Below, piece after piece: positions 1 through 8,067 of a DNA stretch of 30,775 bases. The notes beneath the pieces were generated by a model that worked only from the letters and a program-made list of their open reading frames with translations, had not been told where the DNA came from and made no database searches. The position numbers were made by a program, and so were the translations under genes. Source of the DNA: Leptospira saintgironsiae (GTDB lineage: Bacteria > Spirochaetota > Leptospiria > Leptospirales > Leptospiraceae); assembly GCF_002811765.1 (NCBI RefSeq), contig NZ_NPDR01000015.1, forward strand, positions 1 through 30,775, read 5' to 3'. Numbering within the stretch: position 1 is the first letter of the stretch; the number at the start of each line of letters is the position of its first letter.

Positions 1-1
1 A

Positions 2-664
2 ACTATTGAGTATCCGATAGTTGAAACTGCTAAAGCGGTTAAGATCCCAATAAGACCGGTACTTTCTTTTTTAATATTAGGAATCCTTTTCTTTTTAGCA
101 GTGTGGATCTCTAAAAAAGGAAAAGATCCCGACACATTTCGCACTTCTTCCAATTTTCCTAAAAATATTTTAGAAGGAAGATGGCCTTCTTGGATAGGCG
201 GGATCGGAGCGGGAGTTCTTTCCTTCGTTTATTATTTAAGAGTTAGACCCGTCGGAGTCACTTCTGAATTGGGCAGATTAAGCAGAGAAGTCGGAAACTT
301 ACTCCAGATCATTCCGACCCGATTAGAGGGATTGGATACTATCTCCGGATGTGTGACTTCTGCAGAAGGCGCCAGATTTTTTACGATCAATGCAGTATTC
401 GTTCTAAGTTTAGTCTTTGGCTCCTTCGGTTCCGCAGTAGGAGCCAAACAATTCTCCTTTAGCTTGGGGGAAAATCCAGGATTTAAAGCGGGGATCTCCT
501 TGTTCGGCGGTATCTTTTTAGGATGGGGAGCAATGGTCTCAATAGGTTGCACCTTTGGGACATTCTTTTCCGGAATTTCAGCACACTCACTTTCCGGTTT
601 TGTGTTTGCTATCGGACTCGTTCCGGGCATTCTCGCTGGATTAGCATTATTAAAGATCAAATAA
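2..664 (+). CDS. YeeE/YedE-family sulfur-compound transporter, 5' partial
   Basis: The reading frame is open from the left edge, so the true start lies outside the window; the GTG at 101 is internal and falls inside a hydrophobic segment. About 220 residues are visible, with roughly five membrane segments. Glycine-rich helices carry a Cys in the SIGCTFGTFFSG motif near the C-terminus, and another Cys in SGCVTSAEGA. Paired small-residue/Cys membrane motifs of this kind are the hallmark of the YeeE/YedE (TsuA-like) family, which imports thiosulfate or related sulfur compounds across the inner membrane. The stop is 21 bp before metQ and no promoter is visible between them, so the gene is probably co-transcribed with the methionine importer. 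Family assignment is fairly secure; the exact substrate is inference. Confidence 0.8.
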   Translation, partial: TIEYPIVETAKAVKIPIRPVLSFLILGILFFLAVWISKKGKDPDTFRTSSNFPKNILEGRWPSWIGGIGAGVLSFVYYLRVRPVGVTSELGRLSREVGNLLQIIPTRLEGLDTISGCVTSAEGARFFTINAVFVLSLVFGSFGSAVGAKQFSFSLGENPGFKAGISLFGGIFLGWGAMVSIGCTFGTFFSGISAHSLSGFVFAIGLVPGILAGLALLKIK

Positions 665-685
665 GAAATAACAAAAGGTGAATCA

Positions 686-1513
686 ATGAATAGAAAATTA
701 TTTATCATATTACTGGCCCTTCTTCCTTTCTTTGTAAGCTGCGGAAAGAAAGAAGCACCCAATCTTCCCGGAGATAGAAAAAATCTGAAGATCGGGATTT
801 GCCCTGGGCCATACGGGGATCTTTTGAAAAAAGGTGTGTTTCCTGATTTAGAGAAGAAGGGATACAAGATCGAGATCGTTCAGTTCAGCGACTATATCCA
901 ACCAAATCTTGCGTTGGCTTCAGGTGATATAGATGCGAATTTGTTCCAACATCTTCCTTACCTGAAAAAGTTTACTGCGGATAAAAATCTAAAGTTAAGC
1001 GCCATTATAAATATTCCAACTGCTCCTATGTCTGTGTTCGCAGGAAAAACTAAAAATCCTAAGGACATAAAGGAGAAGGCTTCGATCGCTCTTCCAAACG
1101 ATCCGACTAATTTGTTAAGAGCTTTAAAACTTTTTCAAGAATTAGGTTTTATTAAAGTAAATCCGGATGCAGTTCCTACTAAGGCCTCCTTGAGCGATAT
1201 CACTGAAAATAAAAAACAGATACAATTTTTACCTTTAGAAGCAGCTCAACTTCCTAGATCTTTGGAAAGTACAGACTTTTCTGCGATCAATGGGAATTTC
1301 GCACTCGCTTCTGGTTTGGATCTGACTAAAGCAGTGATCTTAGAAAAACTGGCAGAAGAGCATAAAAACATTATCGTAGTTCGAGAAGCAGAAAAAGATA
1401 GCGTATTCGCCAAGGACATAGTCGAAGCGGTGAAGTCTGAAAACTTCGAGACAATTGTAGACCAAGACTTTAAAGGATTCCAAAAGCCGGAATGGTTCGG
1501 GAAACGGAAATAA
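686..1513 (+). CDS. metQ: Methionine ABC transporter substrate-binding lipoprotein MetQ
   Basis: This 275-residue protein is the periplasmic methionine-binding component of a MetNIQ importer. It starts with a signal peptide and lipobox FVSC, with Cys20 as the lipid-anchored residue. The mature part follows the NlpA/MetQ pattern: an early KIGICPGPYGDLL strand, the conserved DANLFQHLPYL segment that helps form the binding cleft, and PNDPTNLLRAL further on. Length is normal for the family. The ATG is preceded by AAAGGTG at good spacing. The 3' end overlaps metN by 22 nt, indicating translational coupling. The upstream sulfur transporter supports a role in sulfur or methionine supply. The closest alternative is a binding protein for another small amino acid in the NlpA family. 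Confidence 0.93.
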   Translation: MNRKLFIILLALLPFFVSCGKKEAPNLPGDRKNLKIGICPGPYGDLLKKGVFPDLEKKGYKIEIVQFSDYIQPNLALASGDIDANLFQHLPYLKKFTADKNLKLSAIINIPTAPMSVFAGKTKNPKDIKEKASIALPNDPTNLLRALKLFQELGFIKVNPDAVPTKASLSDITENKKQIQFLPLEAAQLPRSLESTDFSAINGNFALASGLDLTKAVILEKLAEEHKNIIVVREAEKDSVFAKDIVEAVKSENFETIVDQDFKGFQKPEWFGKRK

Positions 1514-2532
1514 AAGAAGACCCACAAACTATATTAGAATTTCGGAACGTTTTTAAAACGTTTCCGAAATCTATACATCCTTCTATTGAGGATATCTCCT
1601 TAAAAATAGATAAGGGAGAAATTTTCGGGATCATCGGAACTACCGGCGCTGGAAAAAGCACCTTACTTAGATTCGCAAATTTATTAGAAACACCTGACTC
1701 AGGACAGGTATTTTTTCAATCTGTAGACATCTCGAATCTAAAAGGAGAAGCACTCAGGCATCATAGATCCAAAGTGGGAATGGTATTCCAACAATCTCAC
1801 TTGGTACTAAACAAAAAAGTTTTTGATAATATTGCACTCCCCTTAAAAGCATCAGGTTGGAAAAAAGAAGAGATCCGCGCAAGAGTGATCGAACTTCTTT
1901 CTTTGATAGGACTCGAAGACAAAATAGATTCTTATCCAAACCAGCTCAGCGGCGGACAAAAACAAAGAGTAGGGATTGCAAGAGCAATCGCGAATCACCC
2001 TACTCTACTCTTATGTGATGAACCAACTTCCGCTCTGGATCCGGAAACAACTCGTTCTATTTTAGGACTTTTAAGAGACATCCACAAAAAATTCTCCATA
2101 ACAATACTCATCGTAACTCATGAGATGAATGTGGTTCGAGAAATCTGCAATTCAGTCGCAGTATTAGAAAAAGGTAAACTGATCGAAACAGGCTCTGTAT
2201 ATTCTCTATTTGCCGATCCTTCACAAGAAATCACCAAAAAGTTAACAGGACACGCATTCACAAATTCAATTCCAGAAGAAACTTTAGCAAGGACAGAAGG
2301 AAGAATACTTAGAGTAGTCCTGAAAAACGAAATCGCGACTGAACCTGTGCTTGGAAAAGTTATCCGTGCTACAAACCAAGTCCCAAATATCATTCACAGT
2401 AAGATTGAATACATTTCAGGCAAACCAATCGGAGTCTTTTATTTGGAAACTGATCCTTCTGATAATAGTACAGACACAATCAGAGCCGCATTTGTAAGAT
2501 ACGGAGCAACTGTGGAGGAAATTTTCAGATGA
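1492..2532 (+). CDS. metN: Methionine ABC transporter ATP-binding protein MetN
   Basis: The 346-residue ATPase energises methionine import at the inner membrane. Visible motifs in order are Walker A GTTGAGKST (about residues 49-57), signature LSGGQKQR (152-159), Walker B LLLCDEPTSALD (172-183) and an H-loop in VTHEMN. The C-terminal 80 residues (from about 265) form an extra domain consistent with the NIL (ACT-like) regulatory domain, which in MetN binds methionine and shuts the transporter off (trans-inhibition). The ATG chosen lies inside the end of metQ and has only a weak upstream CCGGA-like ribosome site, so coupling to metQ translation is likely. The stop overlaps the metI start by 4 nt (ATGA). 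Confidence 0.95.
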   Translation: MVRETEIKEDPQTILEFRNVFKTFPKSIHPSIEDISLKIDKGEIFGIIGTTGAGKSTLLRFANLLETPDSGQVFFQSVDISNLKGEALRHHRSKVGMVFQQSHLVLNKKVFDNIALPLKASGWKKEEIRARVIELLSLIGLEDKIDSYPNQLSGGQKQRVGIARAIANHPTLLLCDEPTSALDPETTRSILGLLRDIHKKFSITILIVTHEMNVVREICNSVAVLEKGKLIETGSVYSLFADPSQEITKKLTGHAFTNSIPEETLARTEGRILRVVLKNEIATEPVLGKVIRATNQVPNIIHSKIEYISGKPIGVFYLETDPSDNSTDTIRAAFVRYGATVEEIFR

Positions 2533-3203
2533 ATTTTTCCAAATGGATAGAATTATATCCTGAATTAGTCAATGCATTCGGACAAACATTCCTAATGCTT
2601 GGGATCTCTTTGTCTTCTGCATTAGTATTTGGAATTCCTTTGGGATTTTTGATCTATCTTACAGACAAAAAATTATTCATACCAAATCGATTCTTTCATG
2701 CAATACTTGGAATATTAGCAAACCTAATTCGATCCATTCCATTTGTGATCTTACTCGTGGCACTCATCCCGCTCACTCAGTCTTTGGTAGGAACTACAAT
2801 CGGCCCACTCGCAGCATCAGTCCCACTTTCTGTGGCAGCCATCCCGTTCTTAGCAAGATTAGTCGAAACATCTCTCAGAGAAATTCCCGAAGGAGTTTTA
2901 GAAGCCGCAGTCTCCACGGGAGCAAAACTCTCTCTCATCATCAGAGAAGTTTTGATACCTGAAGCATTGCCCGGTATCTACTCTGCAATTACAGTTACAA
3001 CCATAAGCTTATTAGGATATTCTGCAATGGCCGGTATCGTAGGGGGTGGAGGAATTGGAGATCTTGCGATTAGATTCGGATATTACAGATACGAAGACGA
3101 TATCATGTTCGCAACGGTTTTTGTTCTGATCGCTTTAGTCCAAACATTCCAATGGATCGGTGATAAAACCCGCAAAAAGAGTGATAAAAGAATTTCTCAT
3201 TAG
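2529..3203 (+). CDS. metI: Methionine ABC transporter permease MetI
   Basis: This 224-residue integral membrane protein forms the translocation path for methionine together with MetN. It has five or so hydrophobic helices and the cytoplasmic EAA coupling loop (about residues 125-150, starting EAAVSTGAK and ending IPEALPGI), which docks on the ATPase. The later GYSAMAGIVGGGGIGDLA segment is typical of MetI permeases. The start codon overlaps the metN stop in an ATGA arrangement, so the three met genes are one translational unit. Length is as expected for the family. Confidence 0.95.
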   Translation: MNFSKWIELYPELVNAFGQTFLMLGISLSSALVFGIPLGFLIYLTDKKLFIPNRFFHAILGILANLIRSIPFVILLVALIPLTQSLVGTTIGPLAASVPLSVAAIPFLARLVETSLREIPEGVLEAAVSTGAKLSLIIREVLIPEALPGIYSAITVTTISLLGYSAMAGIVGGGGIGDLAIRFGYYRYEDDIMFATVFVLIALVQTFQWIGDKTRKKSDKRISH

Positions 3204-3426
3204 TTTTTATAAAGAAGAATATTAAGATCTTCTTTGAACAAAAAGAATCCGCAAGTAAACCTGCGGATCAAATGTTGTAGTGTTGCATATTCATTTGTCC
3301 TAATGCCATATGGCCCATACAAAATACTGACCTTCTCCCTAAGCAATTAGGCACTCTAAGCGCCTTTTTCTTGGATTTCTGCTAAAACAGGAAGCAACTT
3401 CCGTTATCACAGATATTATATCCATC
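3204..3426. other. Intergenic region with weak hairpins and a palindrome
   Basis: This 223-bp gap after metI holds three structures. An AT-rich 8-bp stem lies at 3211-3218/3228-3235. A 7-bp stem ATCCGCA/TGCGGAT lies at 3247-3253/3262-3268. A weak AGGC/GCCT hairpin with five T residues lies at about 3349-3369. None is a strong intrinsic terminator; the last is the best candidate for ending the met operon. A perfect 10-bp palindrome GCCATATGGC sits at 3305-3314 and could be a protein site. A TATTAT box at 3414-3419 lies only 8 nt before the carbonic anhydrase ATG. Confidence 0.35.
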
Positions 3427-4038
3427 ATGTCAAACTCAACAGTATTGCAAAAAGAAACCAGCAAAGTGCACCAAGAAGTCATAGAAGCGAACCAGAAATA
3501 CGTTTCCGAGTTCGGTAAAAAGGGAGAATTGGCTCTTCCCCCTGCCAGAAGTTTTACGATCCTGACCTGCATGGATGCACGTTTGGATCCAGCTAAGTAT
3601 GCGGGTCTTTCGGAAGGAGATGCACACGTTATACGAAACGCGGGAGGAAGAGCGAGTGACGATGCGATCCGATCTCTTATCATCTCCCATAAACTTTTAG
3701 GTACAAAAGAATTTTTCGTGATCCATCATTCAGATTGCGGAATGGCCCTATTCACTGACCAAATCATCCGTAACCTTTTGGAGAAAAGTCTGAAAACCGC
3801 AACTGTAGATTCAAACGGTTGGAGAAACTTGGAAGAATCCGGAGGATCAGACGAAGCAAAATTTATCCCTTTCTTAACTTTCGAAAGTCTAGAAAAAAGT
3901 GTGGTAGATGACGTAAAAAGGATCAGAAACCATCCATTGATCCCTAAAGATATCCCTGTTTATGGATACTTCTACGATGTAAAAACCGGAAAACTTGTAG
4001 AAGTGGAAGAAGCGACCAAGATCGGAAGAGCTATATAA
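3427..4038 (+). CDS. Beta-class carbonic anhydrase
   Basis: The 203-residue protein interconverts CO2 and bicarbonate in the cytoplasm. The zinc site is visible: Cys48 in CMDAR, then His101 and Cys104 in HHSDCG, with the Asp50/Arg52 dyad of the CxDxR motif that gates the metal in beta-class enzymes. The segment [18 protein letters not shown] and the C-terminal [11 protein letters not shown] strand also fit. It belongs to the shorter beta-CA subgroup rather than the plant-like one, judging by length and the spacing of the ligands. No good Shine-Dalgarno sequence is present, and a TATTAT box ends 7 nt before the ATG, so translation from a very short leader is possible. It faces the next gene across a shared hairpin. 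Confidence 0.92.
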   Translation: MSNSTVLQKETSKVHQEVIEANQKYVSEFGKKGELALPPARSFTILTCMDARLDPAKYAGLSEGDAHVIRNAGGRASDDAIRSLIISHKLLGTKEFFVIHHSDCGMALFTDQIIRNLLEKSLKTATVDSNGWRNLEESGGSDEAKFIPFLTFESLEKSVVDDVKRIRNHPLIPKDIPVYGYFYDVKTGKLVEVEEATKIGRAI

Positions 4039-4061
4039 CTTGCTCGATAATTTTAAAAAAC

Positions 4062-4105
4062 ACCGGAAAGGAAATTAGATTCTAACTCTAATATTTCTTT
4101 CCGGT
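4062..4105. terminator. Bidirectional intrinsic terminator
   Basis: The arm ACCGGAAAGGAAAT (4062-4075) pairs with ATTTCTTTCCGGT (4093-4105), with one bulged G. It is flanked by A-rich sequence on the left (six A residues at about 4055-4060, giving a U-run for the minus strand) and ATTCATTTT on the right. It sits between two convergent genes, so it can serve both. Confidence 0.8.
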
Positions 4106-4112
4106 ATTCATT

Positions 4113-5462
4113 TTAGATCCTAATAGAATATCCGAAAGACCAGATAATACTATGAAGTGGGATTTTTTGCTCTAAGTGTTTATTCACAAGAGCCTGTTTT
4201 ACATTAGGATCCAATCCAGAGTTTTGGATGGAACTTAAGATAAAATCATTCACGAATCCATATCCCTTAGATGGATCGATAGTCATCCCGTCGTTTGAAT
4301 TACCAGTCAACGGTCCTACCCAAGTTGCTCCTGGAACCGTGCCGACTGTTTGGCCTCCTACATTATTTGGATAATAATAATTATTATCTATCATGTATGT
4401 ATTTGGTCTGTAAACATCTGTGAGTGAGAAAGAAAATCCCAAATACTTTACAGTTACCTTATAGTCGATATTCTTAAATCCGGACCTTCTATCTATATTA
4501 TCATTATAGTATTGGTATCCGAAATCGATCCCAGGTTGGATCTTAAAATTGTCAGTGATCTCGTATTCATGAAAGACTGAGAATCTATGAAATGTTGTGC
4601 CGTTAAATGCATTCGTAGGATATCCAGACTCCAGGTCCTTTTCTCCTGCTATACTTGAGCCTCCAATTCTTTCCGAAGTGACTCTCACGTTATATGTATA
4701 AGTCGGATGGATATATTTTAGAACAGGCAATGCCCAGCCGAAAGTGAAAAGTCCTAGAGCAAAACTTGGTTGGTTGTTTGCATAATATATCCAACCTGCA
4801 TTCCAATCTCCTAAACGATTTGTGGACCATTTATAATTGAGAATAGTGGCAAGACCTTCTCTCAATCCATTAGGCTCCTTTCTCAATCTGTTTGTATTCG
4901 GATCTGCTGCAACCTTATCTAGATCAACTCCCGGTCCATATGAATGCGATTGAAAAACTCCATCCACATCTCTGTTTGTTCTACCAGTTAAAGGAGAATA
5001 ATCTCTGATGATCAGTTGTAAACCTTCTATAGGAGTTGGGATATTCACCATTGTATCTAGGATCAATGATTTAGGAACTTCTGAATAATGAAGACCACCT
5101 CTTCTATCAAAAGCATTTCCGAATAAACTATTACCATTGATAAACACATCATTAGTTAAAGATTGGGTCCAAATCAGATCATAATTTCTTTTTTGAGGGA
5201 TCTGTTTTTGTTCCTTCAATTCTTGCGTATTGTTTTCAGCCTGGATACCTGCGATCTCGGACTTTGAGATCCGGACCGGGATAGAATCTTCCAAACTAAA
5301 AATATAATATTCTTCAGCTTCCTTTTCTAACTTCAGATTTTTCAGAACTTTCCCTGATTTCAGCTTCACCTCATCTCCGAAAAGAGGAGTGATCAAGAAG
5401 AAGGAAAATAGCAAAATCGGCAAATATTGGTAGGTTTTCTGAATCGACCTAAGTATTTTCAT
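4113..5462 (-). CDS. Putative outer-membrane beta-barrel protein, divergent from ArsR regulator
   Basis: I do not recognise a named family. The start is taken at the ATG at 5462 because GGAG lies 6 nt upstream of it and a signal peptide begins right there; a longer version from 5489 is possible but has no better ribosome site. The 449-residue product has a hydrophobic signal (about residues 5-28, ending near PLFG/DEV). A short beta segment follows, with a KLKSGKVL start, seen in many Leptospira surface proteins. After it come many alternating aromatic/polar strands (for example YKWSTNRLGDWNAGWIYYAN) ending in SFGYSIRI, as expected for a beta-barrel. Its promoter region carries mirrored operators shared with the ArsR gene, so it is probably the repressor's target. 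A small GGGG/CCCC hairpin (5512-5524) lies in its leader. Channel or porin function is inference. Confidence 0.7.
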   Translation of the reverse strand: MKILRSIQKTYQYLPILLFSFFLITPLFGDEVKLKSGKVLKNLKLEKEAEEYYIFSLEDSIPVRISKSEIAGIQAENNTQELKEQKQIPQKRNYDLIWTQSLTNDVFINGNSLFGNAFDRRGGLHYSEVPKSLILDTMVNIPTPIEGLQLIIRDYSPLTGRTNRDVDGVFQSHSYGPGVDLDKVAADPNTNRLRKEPNGLREGLATILNYKWSTNRLGDWNAGWIYYANNQPSFALGLFTFGWALPVLKYIHPTYTYNVRVTSERIGGSSIAGEKDLESGYPTNAFNGTTFHRFSVFHEYEITDNFKIQPGIDFGYQYYNDNIDRRSGFKNIDYKVTVKYLGFSFSLTDVYRPNTYMIDNNYYYPNNVGGQTVGTVPGATWVGPLTGNSNDGMTIDPSKGYGFVNDFILSSIQNSGLDPNVKQALVNKHLEQKIPLHSIIWSFGYSIRI

Positions 5463-5528
5463 AGGAGTCTCCTTTGTCCCGTTTGCCAATTTTTGGATTT
5501 TAAGGCAGAACGGGGCTTTTCCCCATTA

Positions 5529-5546
5529 GTTCAATAATATTTGAAC
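5529..5546. promoter_or_regulatory. ArsR operator copy 1 (barrel-gene side)
   Basis: The sequence GTTCAATAATATTTGAAC has GTTCAA/TTGAAC dyad ends around an AT-rich centre. It is the exact reverse complement of the site at 5579-5596, 50 bp away. On the minus strand a TTGACA -35 (5567-5572) with a TAAAGT -10 (5545-5550, 16-bp spacer) puts the transcription start inside this site, so a bound repressor would block the barrel gene. Confidence 0.75.
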
Positions 5547-5566
5547 TTTAAAACTTAGAAAGTGCT

Positions 5567-5572
5567 TGTCAA
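5567..5572 (-). promoter_or_regulatory. Minus-strand -35 box of the barrel gene
   Basis: A perfect TTGACA reads on the minus strand between the two operators. A TAAAGT -10 follows at 5545-5550. The same bases read TTGTCA on the plus strand (5566-5571) and may act as the -35 of the divergent regulator gene, with TATTAT at 5586-5591 as a poorly spaced -10. The promoters would therefore be back to back. Confidence 0.5.
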
Positions 5573-5578
5573 TCTTTT

Positions 5579-5596
5579 GTTCAAATATTATTGAAC
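5579..5596. promoter_or_regulatory. ArsR operator copy 2 (regulator side)
   Basis: The sequence GTTCAAATATTATTGAAC is the exact reverse complement of operator copy 1. It lies 30 bp upstream of the regulator's ATG and overlaps its likely -10 region, so autorepression is expected. Confidence 0.75.
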
Positions 5597-5626
5597 TTTA
5601 TAAGGAGTATTGGAAAAAAAATTCCG

Positions 5627-5971
5627 ATGTCTAAACAGCCAACTCATCCCAATTTAGATCAGATAGAATTGAATTCTATATTCGAAGCGGTAAGTGATCC
5701 AATCCGTAGGAAGATACTATTGGACCTTTCAGAAAGAGGAGAATCCAATTGTTCTACTTTTCTAGTTTATGCTCCGAAAACGAATCTTTCTTACCATATG
5801 GGAAAATTAAGAGACGCAGGAATGATTTTTACTAGATACGAAGGAACTCAGAGATTTTCTATCATCCGAAAGGATGACCTGGAAAAAAAATTCCCAGGCC
5901 TACTCGACACTATTCTAAAAAGTGCAAGGATAGAAAGCGACAAAGAAGAAGTTTCCGTGGTCACGGTCTAA
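5627..5971 (+). CDS. ArsR-family winged-helix transcriptional regulator
   Basis: This is a 114-residue repressor of the ArsR type. The early FEAVSDPIRRKILLDL segment and the recognition-helix region NLSYHMGKLRDAGMI followed by a wing (RYEGTQRFSIIR) are characteristic. No CxC metal-binding motif is seen in the helix before the recognition helix, only a lone Cys in SNCSTF, so the signal is unlikely to be arsenite-like. The ATG at 5627 is chosen; an in-frame TTG at 5591 lies inside the operator and is unlikely. AAGGAG (5602-5607) is 19 nt from the ATG because a run of eight A residues (5614-5621) lies between them, which is unusually far. The gene converges on the next one with 8 bp between stops. 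It probably represses itself and the divergent barrel gene. Confidence 0.85.
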   Translation: MSKQPTHPNLDQIELNSIFEAVSDPIRRKILLDLSERGESNCSTFLVYAPKTNLSYHMGKLRDAGMIFTRYEGTQRFSIIRKDDLEKKFPGLLDTILKSARIESDKEEVSVVTV

Positions 5972-5979
5972 CAAGGAAA

Positions 5980-6936
5980 TCAACCTTTCATTAATTGTAA
6001 ACCTTGGGCAACGCTCACCACAGGTTTATATCCTAATTCTTTTTTTGCCTTGTCTATACGGATCGTACATTCTTTTCCCATAATATCCACAGGGAATCTC
6101 ATCATTGGAGGTTCTTTACGAATTCCGAATATTCTCCAGATCCCTTCTACTATCATTGCTAAAAATCCAGCAACCGAAGAAGGTACAGATGCTTGGGGAA
6201 GTGTAATTCCTTGAGTTTGCATCATCTCCGTTAAAAATGTTTTTACGGTCTTATCTTCGTCGTCAGTGATAAAGTATATTTGTCCGGCCACACCTTTAGT
6301 TAAAGCAAGTTCTGTCGCATGCACTAAATTAGGAATACAGGTCACGGAAGTTTTGGCTCTTCCCCCATCCAGCCACATAAATTTTCCTTCGGATACCATC
6401 TTTTTCAGAACAGGAAGAACTGATGTATCTCCCGGACCCCAAACTAGTCTTGGCCTCAGAGCTATTGTTTCAAAACCAGGGCGATTTGCAGAGACTACTC
6501 TTCTTTCTGCTTCTCCTTTGCTGCGGCTATAATAGTAAGGAGTTTTTTTAGGATAAGGATAAGTCTCATCAATCTGTATCATGTCCTGTCCGTGAAACAA
6601 AGCAGCCTCTGTTCCCATATGTATAAATCTTTTAACTCCCGCTTTTTGAGAGGCTTCCAATAGGCGAGTCGTTCCTTCTACATTCCCTTTCCAAAAATCT
6701 TGGTATGTTCCCCAAGGGCCTACGAATGCAGCACAATGGATTACTATATCTATTCCTGCTAAGTCTTGAGAAGTAATAGATTCTAAACTTCCACTTACTA
6801 TTTCAAAACCTTGCTCGGTTAGGACTGAGTCTGTTTTTGGAGATCTGGATAATACCTTTATCTTATGTTTTGTTTTTAAATGACGCGCGATCGCTCCGCC
6901 TACAAATCCCGAAGCTCCAGTAATAAATAAATTCAT
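5980..6936 (-). CDS. NAD(P)-dependent epimerase/dehydratase (3-beta-HSD-like extended SDR)
   Basis: The start at 6936 is preferred over the upstream in-frame ATG at 7029 because GGAG lies 5 nt before it and the protein then begins directly with the Rossmann strand. The 318-residue enzyme opens with the dinucleotide motif TGASGFVGGAIA, has the DIVIHCAA segment typical of extended SDRs, and carries the catalytic YSRSK (YxxxK) motif. LRPRLVWGPGD is shared with sterol dehydrogenase-like and nucleotide-sugar epimerase families. The substrate cannot be told from sequence; hydroxysteroid-like or sugar-nucleotide substrates are both possible. It is convergent with the ArsR gene and divergent from the next barrel gene. 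Confidence 0.88.
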   Translation of the reverse strand: MNLFITGASGFVGGAIARHLKTKHKIKVLSRSPKTDSVLTEQGFEIVSGSLESITSQDLAGIDIVIHCAAFVGPWGTYQDFWKGNVEGTTRLLEASQKAGVKRFIHMGTEAALFHGQDMIQIDETYPYPKKTPYYYSRSKGEAERRVVSANRPGFETIALRPRLVWGPGDTSVLPVLKKMVSEGKFMWLDGGRAKTSVTCIPNLVHATELALTKGVAGQIYFITDDEDKTVKTFLTEMMQTQGITLPQASVPSSVAGFLAMIVEGIWRIFGIRKEPPMMRFPVDIMGKECTIRIDKAKKELGYKPVVSVAQGLQLMKG

Positions 6937-7059
6937 AACTTCTCCAAGATCCAATTCTCTAATAGAAAGTTTGGGAAGTATACTAGAAAACCTGAAAGTC
7001 GTTGACCTTTTGTATTTTAAAAAGATCATCTAATTTATTCTTTTTAGGTGCAGAAGAAT

Positions 7060-8001
7060 ATGGATCTTTTTCAAAAATATAAAATTTTTATTCTCTTAAA
7101 TTTATTCTTAATTTCGAGTTTACAATCTTCGGAAGAAATTCCCAAGAATGGAATCCAAGAAAAGAAAAAACAAAAATTCGAATTATTATTAAAGAGGCAA
7201 ACTTATAGTTTTATTCCCTATAATTTTACTTCTTATTCTGAAAAAACAGATCCGAATGTTTCCATAGAAACCAACCATTTGCAACAAAACCAAAAGGTAT
7301 TGGTTCCTGCAGTTTTCAGTTATGAAAATTATGAGAAAAATTACAGGGCAGAGATATCTTATTATGAGGTAGAATTGGTAAATCCTAATTCCAATGTGAT
7401 CCGATCCAATTCAGGGGCCTTATCCGCAGAAAGGTTTTATTATTCTCCTTTAGCAAGATCTGAGTTCGAAGCAAATTTTTATAAGATTATTTCCCCGACA
7501 CAAAACTGGAATTTGTATTTAGGTGGAGGGCTTCGAAATATTAATAAATACACCTACGGCAAATACATGTTAGACGGTGCCTTTCAAGAATACTTTTATA
7601 CATATGGGCCTCAGATCTCGATCCAATCTTCTTATCAATTTATGGAAAATTTTTCCGCAAATATAAGTTTGGATGTGTTTTATACAGAAGGGACCAGATT
7701 TTTTAAAACTCCAATGATTTCTACAGATACATTGGTATTTACGAATGGAAGTGCTGGAACCAGAGGAATTTTCAGGGGTTACGAGTCAGAAATTTCTCTC
7801 CAATACAAATTCCATGAGAATATGAGATTTCATTTGGGATATAACCAAATTTATTCCTATTTCAGCTATTTGCATTTTGATCAATTGAATCTGAGTTATA
7901 ATATTTCTTCACCTTCTTCTTTCTCTATTAGTAATGGCTCCAGATCTGGAAACTATGAGATTTTAAGAGGATTCTTCTTAGGGTTTTCAGTCTTTTTTTA
8001 A
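7060..8001 (+). CDS. Putative outer-membrane beta-barrel protein
   Basis: I do not recognise a named family. The ATG at 7060 is chosen because AGGTG lies 9 nt upstream; the GTG at 7048 is part of that ribosome site. The 313-residue protein has a signal peptide (hydrophobic stretch IFILLNLFLISSL, cleavage probably near SLQS/SEE). A Lys-rich linker follows, then strands with alternating aromatic residues and Gly/Asn-rich turns (for example WNLYLGGGLRNINKYTYGKY). It ends in LGFSVFF; a terminal aromatic residue is the usual BAM recognition signal for outer-membrane barrels. It precedes the sensor kinase by 66 bp and could be co-transcribed with it. Confidence 0.65.
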   Translation: MDLFQKYKIFILLNLFLISSLQSSEEIPKNGIQEKKKQKFELLLKRQTYSFIPYNFTSYSEKTDPNVSIETNHLQQNQKVLVPAVFSYENYEKNYRAEISYYEVELVNPNSNVIRSNSGALSAERFYYSPLARSEFEANFYKIISPTQNWNLYLGGGLRNINKYTYGKYMLDGAFQEYFYTYGPQISIQSSYQFMENFSANISLDVFYTEGTRFFKTPMISTDTLVFTNGSAGTRGIFRGYESEISLQYKFHENMRFHLGYNQIYSYFSYLHFDQLNLSYNISSPSSFSISNGSRSGNYEILRGFFLGFSVFF

Positions 8002-8067
8002 AAATACCATTATGCAAATTTCTATACAGGGTTTTGCCGGAGAATAAACTGGAGACCAGAGATCAGA

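Noticed and set aside
232..867. A 211-codon minus-strand open frame opposite the sulfur transporter and metQ
   Set aside because: It lies fully antisense to two well-supported genes, is rich in Pro/Lys/Asn without a family pattern, and has no ribosome site. It is a shadow frame.
3247..3268. Perfect 7-bp hairpin as the met operon terminator
   Set aside because: No T run follows on the plus strand, so it is reported only as a weak structure in the intergenic entry.
5591..5626. TTG start giving a 126-residue ArsR protein
   Set aside because: The TTG lies within the operator palindrome, and the added residues are not part of the ArsR fold.
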